From positions 1-5,214 of the forward strand of contig JANXOQ010000192.1 in the NCBI GenBank assembly GCA_025357775.1: DNA of 5,214 nt, written 5' to 3'. Positions 4,338-5,214 of the stretch are shown in pieces. The notes beneath the pieces are model-generated. The model worked only from the letters and a program-made list of their open reading frames with translations, was not told where the DNA came from and did not search any database. Every line of letters starts with the position of its first letter. Position 1 is the first letter of the stretch. Origin of the DNA: Ferruginibacter sp. (GTDB lineage: Bacteria > Bacteroidota > Bacteroidia > Chitinophagales > Chitinophagaceae). The translations under genes and the position numbers were made by a program.

Positions 4338-4436
4338 TAAAACATGAGATGTATTTTATTCGTTCAATAAATTCTATTTTATTTGGGTATATTAAAAAAT
4401 AAAAAATGTTTTCTATCTATAAAAAATTGTAAAGAC

Positions 4437-5054
4437 TTACTTAATAAATAAAATTAAGGATATTTCAAATTGAGGATTAGAAGTTTTGAAATAAGAAGTA
4501 CTCCCAACTTCGATTCCTTTAAAGTATAAAATTTGGCTTTCTTTAATATAAGTAGAGGTATTTAAAATCATCCACTCGCTATTTTTTAATGCTACCAATT
4601 CGTCAATAGCCTGCTTGGCAATTGATATGCTTTTTTTTGAACTATAAATACTTGAGTAATATAGTGCAGTACCTTTTCCTTTTTTATAGCTATATCCTTG
4701 ATACAACTGTGCATACATATTGGGAGAAGCCAAAACTTTATATTTAATAATACCATCATTTTCAAAAGCTTTTTTACCAATATTTCGTTTAATCCATTTG
4801 TTGCCTTCACTTACAATTTTAACCAATTCCAATTGTATAGCTGCAATCTTTATTTTATTAGAATCTTGTTGTACAATTATTGATTTATATAAGCTTGATA
4901 AAAAGCTAAAGTCATCAGCCGCTATACTTTCGCCTTCAATAGCATTTAAAAAGTTTGGAAATATATTTTCATTTGTTTTTTTACTTCGGTCAGCCGATAA
5001 GGCAGAAACACTAACACAAACAAGTAAAATAAAAAGGAGTGTAATTTTTTTCAT
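4437..5054 (-). CDS. Exported protein of unknown function
   Basis: This 205-residue protein begins with a clear type I signal peptide: MKK, a hydrophobic core ITLLFILLVCVSVSA, and a likely cleavage near ALSA before DRSKK. The cysteine at position 13 is not in a lipobox context, so a lipoprotein is unlikely. The mature part (about 180 residues) is mixed alpha/beta in appearance, rich in Lys, Ser, Ile and Tyr, with tyrosine-rich stretches (YAQLYQGYSYKKGKGTALYY, then SSIYSSKKSI) and a C-terminus of alternating hydrophobic residues (QFEISLILFIK) that may be a beta strand. It has no cysteine after the signal peptide. I do not recognise a family. It is convergent with paaD across a 264-nt gap, so it is unlikely to be co-regulated with the paa genes. 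Location is probably periplasmic or outer surface. Confidence 0.75.
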   Translation of the reverse strand: MKKITLLFILLVCVSVSALSADRSKKTNENIFPNFLNAIEGESIAADDFSFLSSLYKSIIVQQDSNKIKIAAIQLELVKIVSEGNKWIKRNIGKKAFENDGIIKYKVLASPNMYAQLYQGYSYKKGKGTALYYSSIYSSKKSISIAKQAIDELVALKNSEWMILNTSTYIKESQILYFKGIEVGSTSYFKTSNPQFEISLILFIK

Positions 5055-5126
5055 AAATTATTTTGTAGCATAAATTTCTGCTAATAATTATTTGCATAGT
5101 ATGGTAATTTTAAAACATTGCATTCA

Positions 5127-5213
5127 TTAAAAAGAAAGTTGAAAGATGTTTATAATGCTATATTTTTCCTTCGAATAATTGGTATAATTTGCTACTAATT
5201 TACCTGCCATAAA
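5127..5213 (-). CDS. Possible C-terminal tail of a gene entering from the right edge
   Basis: On the minus strand a frame is open from the right edge to TAA at 5127-5129, reading FMAGKLVANYTNYSKEKYSI then INIFQLSF. It could be the end of a gene upstream of the exported-protein gene, with 72 nt between them. At 29 codons in AT-rich DNA, an open frame is weak evidence, and the sequence is not recognised. Confidence 0.25.
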   Translation of the reverse strand, partial: FMAGKLVANYTNYSKEKYSIINIFQLSF

Positions 5214-5214
5214 T

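Noticed and set aside
4336..4360. AATAAAA/TTTTATT stem as a terminator for the convergent genes
   Set aside because: The stem is entirely A/T, with little stability, and is expected by chance in this AT-rich gap.
4698..5073. Forward-strand frames of 61 and 117 codons opposite the exported-protein gene
   Set aside because: The reverse frame is longer and starts with a textbook signal peptide; the forward products are AT-bias hydrophobic strings.

Overview
The window looks like chromosomal DNA from a member of the Bacteroidota, perhaps near the Chitinophagaceae. It is AT-rich. Start codons sit behind A-rich leaders without clear Shine-Dalgarno sites. The regions upstream of the first genes carry TAnnTTT boxes like the Bacteroidota -7 promoter element. 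The protein sequences also fit: a long PaaB N-terminus, an ORF6N-domain protein, and an IS982-like transposase tail. The assignment rests on recalled family features, not on a database search.

Layout: (1) 1-160, the 3' end of an IS982-family insertion sequence. (2) 195-548, a small carboxymuconolactone decarboxylase/AhpD-like protein. (3) 549-678, the paaA upstream region, with a perfect 16-nt palindrome just before a -7-like box. (4) 679-4172, a forward-strand phenylacetyl-CoA epoxidase cluster paaA-paaB-paaC-paaD, broken between paaA and paaB by a decayed ORF6N-domain gene (1767-2285). (5) 4173-4436, an AT-rich gap with hairpins. (6) 4437-5054, a reverse-strand gene for an unrecognised exported protein. 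(7) 5055-5214, the upstream region of that gene and possibly the tail of another reverse-strand gene.

PaaA is the di-iron catalytic subunit of the ring-1,2-phenylacetyl-CoA epoxidase. PaaC is its catalytically inactive paralogue and PaaB a small bridging subunit. PaaD (MIP18/DUF59 fold plus zinc ribbon) belongs to the iron-sulfur assembly class and is thought to help mature the system. The reductase PaaE, which feeds electrons to PaaA, is not in the window.

The most unusual signal is a family of short GC-rich palindromic repeats spread through the AT-rich paa cluster. Two junctions, paaB/paaC (2666-2814) and paaC/paaD (3573-3721), are each covered by a segment of exactly 149 nt bounded by inverted copies. 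Each segment starts at or one base after the upstream stop, has the downstream ATG 63 nt in, and ends with a copy read in frame as VPPxExFREA from codon 20 of the downstream gene. The two segments look like diverged copies of one cassette that supplies the start of the next gene. A further hairpin repeat is read in frame in the middle of PaaC. Separately, the ORF6N gene contains a perfect 31-nt palindrome, and a 25/31 match to it lies in the non-coding DNA upstream.
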